The notes under the pieces were generated by a model that was not told where the DNA came from, did not search any database, and saw only the letters and a list, made by a program, of their open reading frames with translations. Below, piece after piece: positions 5,132-5,424 of a DNA stretch of 5,424 nucleotides. The DNA comes from Gammaproteobacteria bacterium. Lineage in GTDB: Bacteria > Pseudomonadota > Gammaproteobacteria > UBA6429 > Thiohalophilaceae. The translations under genes were made by a program, and so were the position numbers. Location of the stretch: positions 1 through 5,424 of the forward strand of contig JAOULB010000168.1 in assembly GCA_029882235.1 (NCBI GenBank), read 5' to 3'. How positions within the stretch are numbered: the stretch's first letter is position 1; each line of letters starts with the position of its first letter.

Positions 5132-5424
5132 ATGAATAATTATATCACGAAAGTAACAGTCAACATATTGTTTATAGTTTCTCTGTTACTGCAATCAGCG
5201 TGTGTGGATGGCCCCTTGTTCAGAAAAAAATCGGACCCCTATGCACCGACAAAACCTCAGGAAGTTGAAATCCCAAAAGTGAGTAATGGGGCAATATACC
5301 AGCAGGGCATGACCGTCGGTTTGTTTGACAACAGAACCGCACGGCTAGTTGGTGACATTCTAACTATTGATCTGGTTGAAACAGCCAACTCCAGTTCTAA
5401 TTCAAGTACGACTACAAAAAAGGA
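5132..5424 (+). CDS. flgH: FlgH flagellar L-ring lipoprotein, N-terminal part (3' end outside window)
   Basis: FlgH is an outer-membrane lipoprotein that forms the L-ring bushing around the distal rod. The visible 97 complete codons begin at ATG 5132, with AGGGTGA at 5120-5126, 5 bases upstream. A lipoprotein signal peptide is seen: N-terminal lysine (K7), hydrophobic core VTVNILFIVSLLL (8-20), and a Cys at 24 after QSA. The residue after Cys is Val rather than Asp, consistent with Lol-mediated export to the outer membrane. The mature part carries family landmarks seen in enterobacterial FlgH: NGAIYQ (52-57), LFDNRTARLVGDILTIDLVE (64-83), then the Ser/Thr-rich ANSSSNSSTTTKK (85-97). About 60% of the usual length (about 230 residues) lies beyond the window. 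The -3 position of the lipobox is Gln, which is unusual. Its place right after flgG is the standard flgFGHIJ order. Confidence 0.95.
   Translation, partial: MNNYITKVTVNILFIVSLLLQSACVDGPLFRKKSDPYAPTKPQEVEIPKVSNGAIYQQGMTVGLFDNRTARLVGDILTIDLVETANSSSNSSTTTKK

Overview
This window is one side of a bacterial flagellar gene cluster, all on the + strand: the end of cheR, then flgB, flgC, flgD, flgE, flgF, flgG and the beginning of flgH. The order, the moderate G+C content (mid-40s percent by eye) and a -24/-12 (sigma-54 type) promoter ahead of flgB suggest a gammaproteobacterium with a Pseudomonas/Vibrio-style flagellar hierarchy. In those groups cheR also sits next to flgB and the rod/hook operon is read by sigma-54 RNA polymerase with an NtrC-family flagellar activator. 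I do not assign a genus.

Layout. Positions 2-556 are the last 184 codons of the chemotaxis receptor methyltransferase CheR, whose N-terminus lies outside the window. Positions 557-708 are the only sizeable non-coding gap. It holds a 16-base match to the sigma-54 consensus at 658-673, an AT-rich stretch before it, and a 6-bp inverted repeat flanking the predicted transcription start. From 709 a tight operon runs to the window end: flgB (proximal rod), flgC (proximal rod), flgD (hook cap), flgE (hook), flgF (proximal rod), flgG (distal rod) and flgH (L-ring lipoprotein, cut by the window end). Spacings are 2, 18, 22, 28, 18 and 13 bases, and each gene has a recognisable Shine-Dalgarno sequence.

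How they work together. FlgB, FlgC, FlgF and FlgG are exported by the flagellar type III apparatus and stack into the rod. FlgD caps the growing hook so that FlgE can polymerise, and FlgH forms the outer-membrane L-ring through which the rod passes. FlgB, FlgC, FlgE, FlgF and FlgG are paralogues with shared N-terminal (ANxxT/NANT-like) and C-terminal (SNVN...MI...R.(Y/F)) rod/hook helices.

Main anomalies. flgF is split by a -1 frame change near 3974-3981, in an A4 run inside a near-palindrome; it is either a sequencing/assembly error or a real inactivating or slippage site. A perfect 9-bp inverted repeat (1508-1530) spans the flgC stop codon and abuts the flgD ribosome binding site. The flgB leader has a dyad whose upstream arm would be present only in read-through transcripts. 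I found no undescribed system: gene content is that of a standard flagellar operon, and the points of interest are regulatory details and the flgF lesion.
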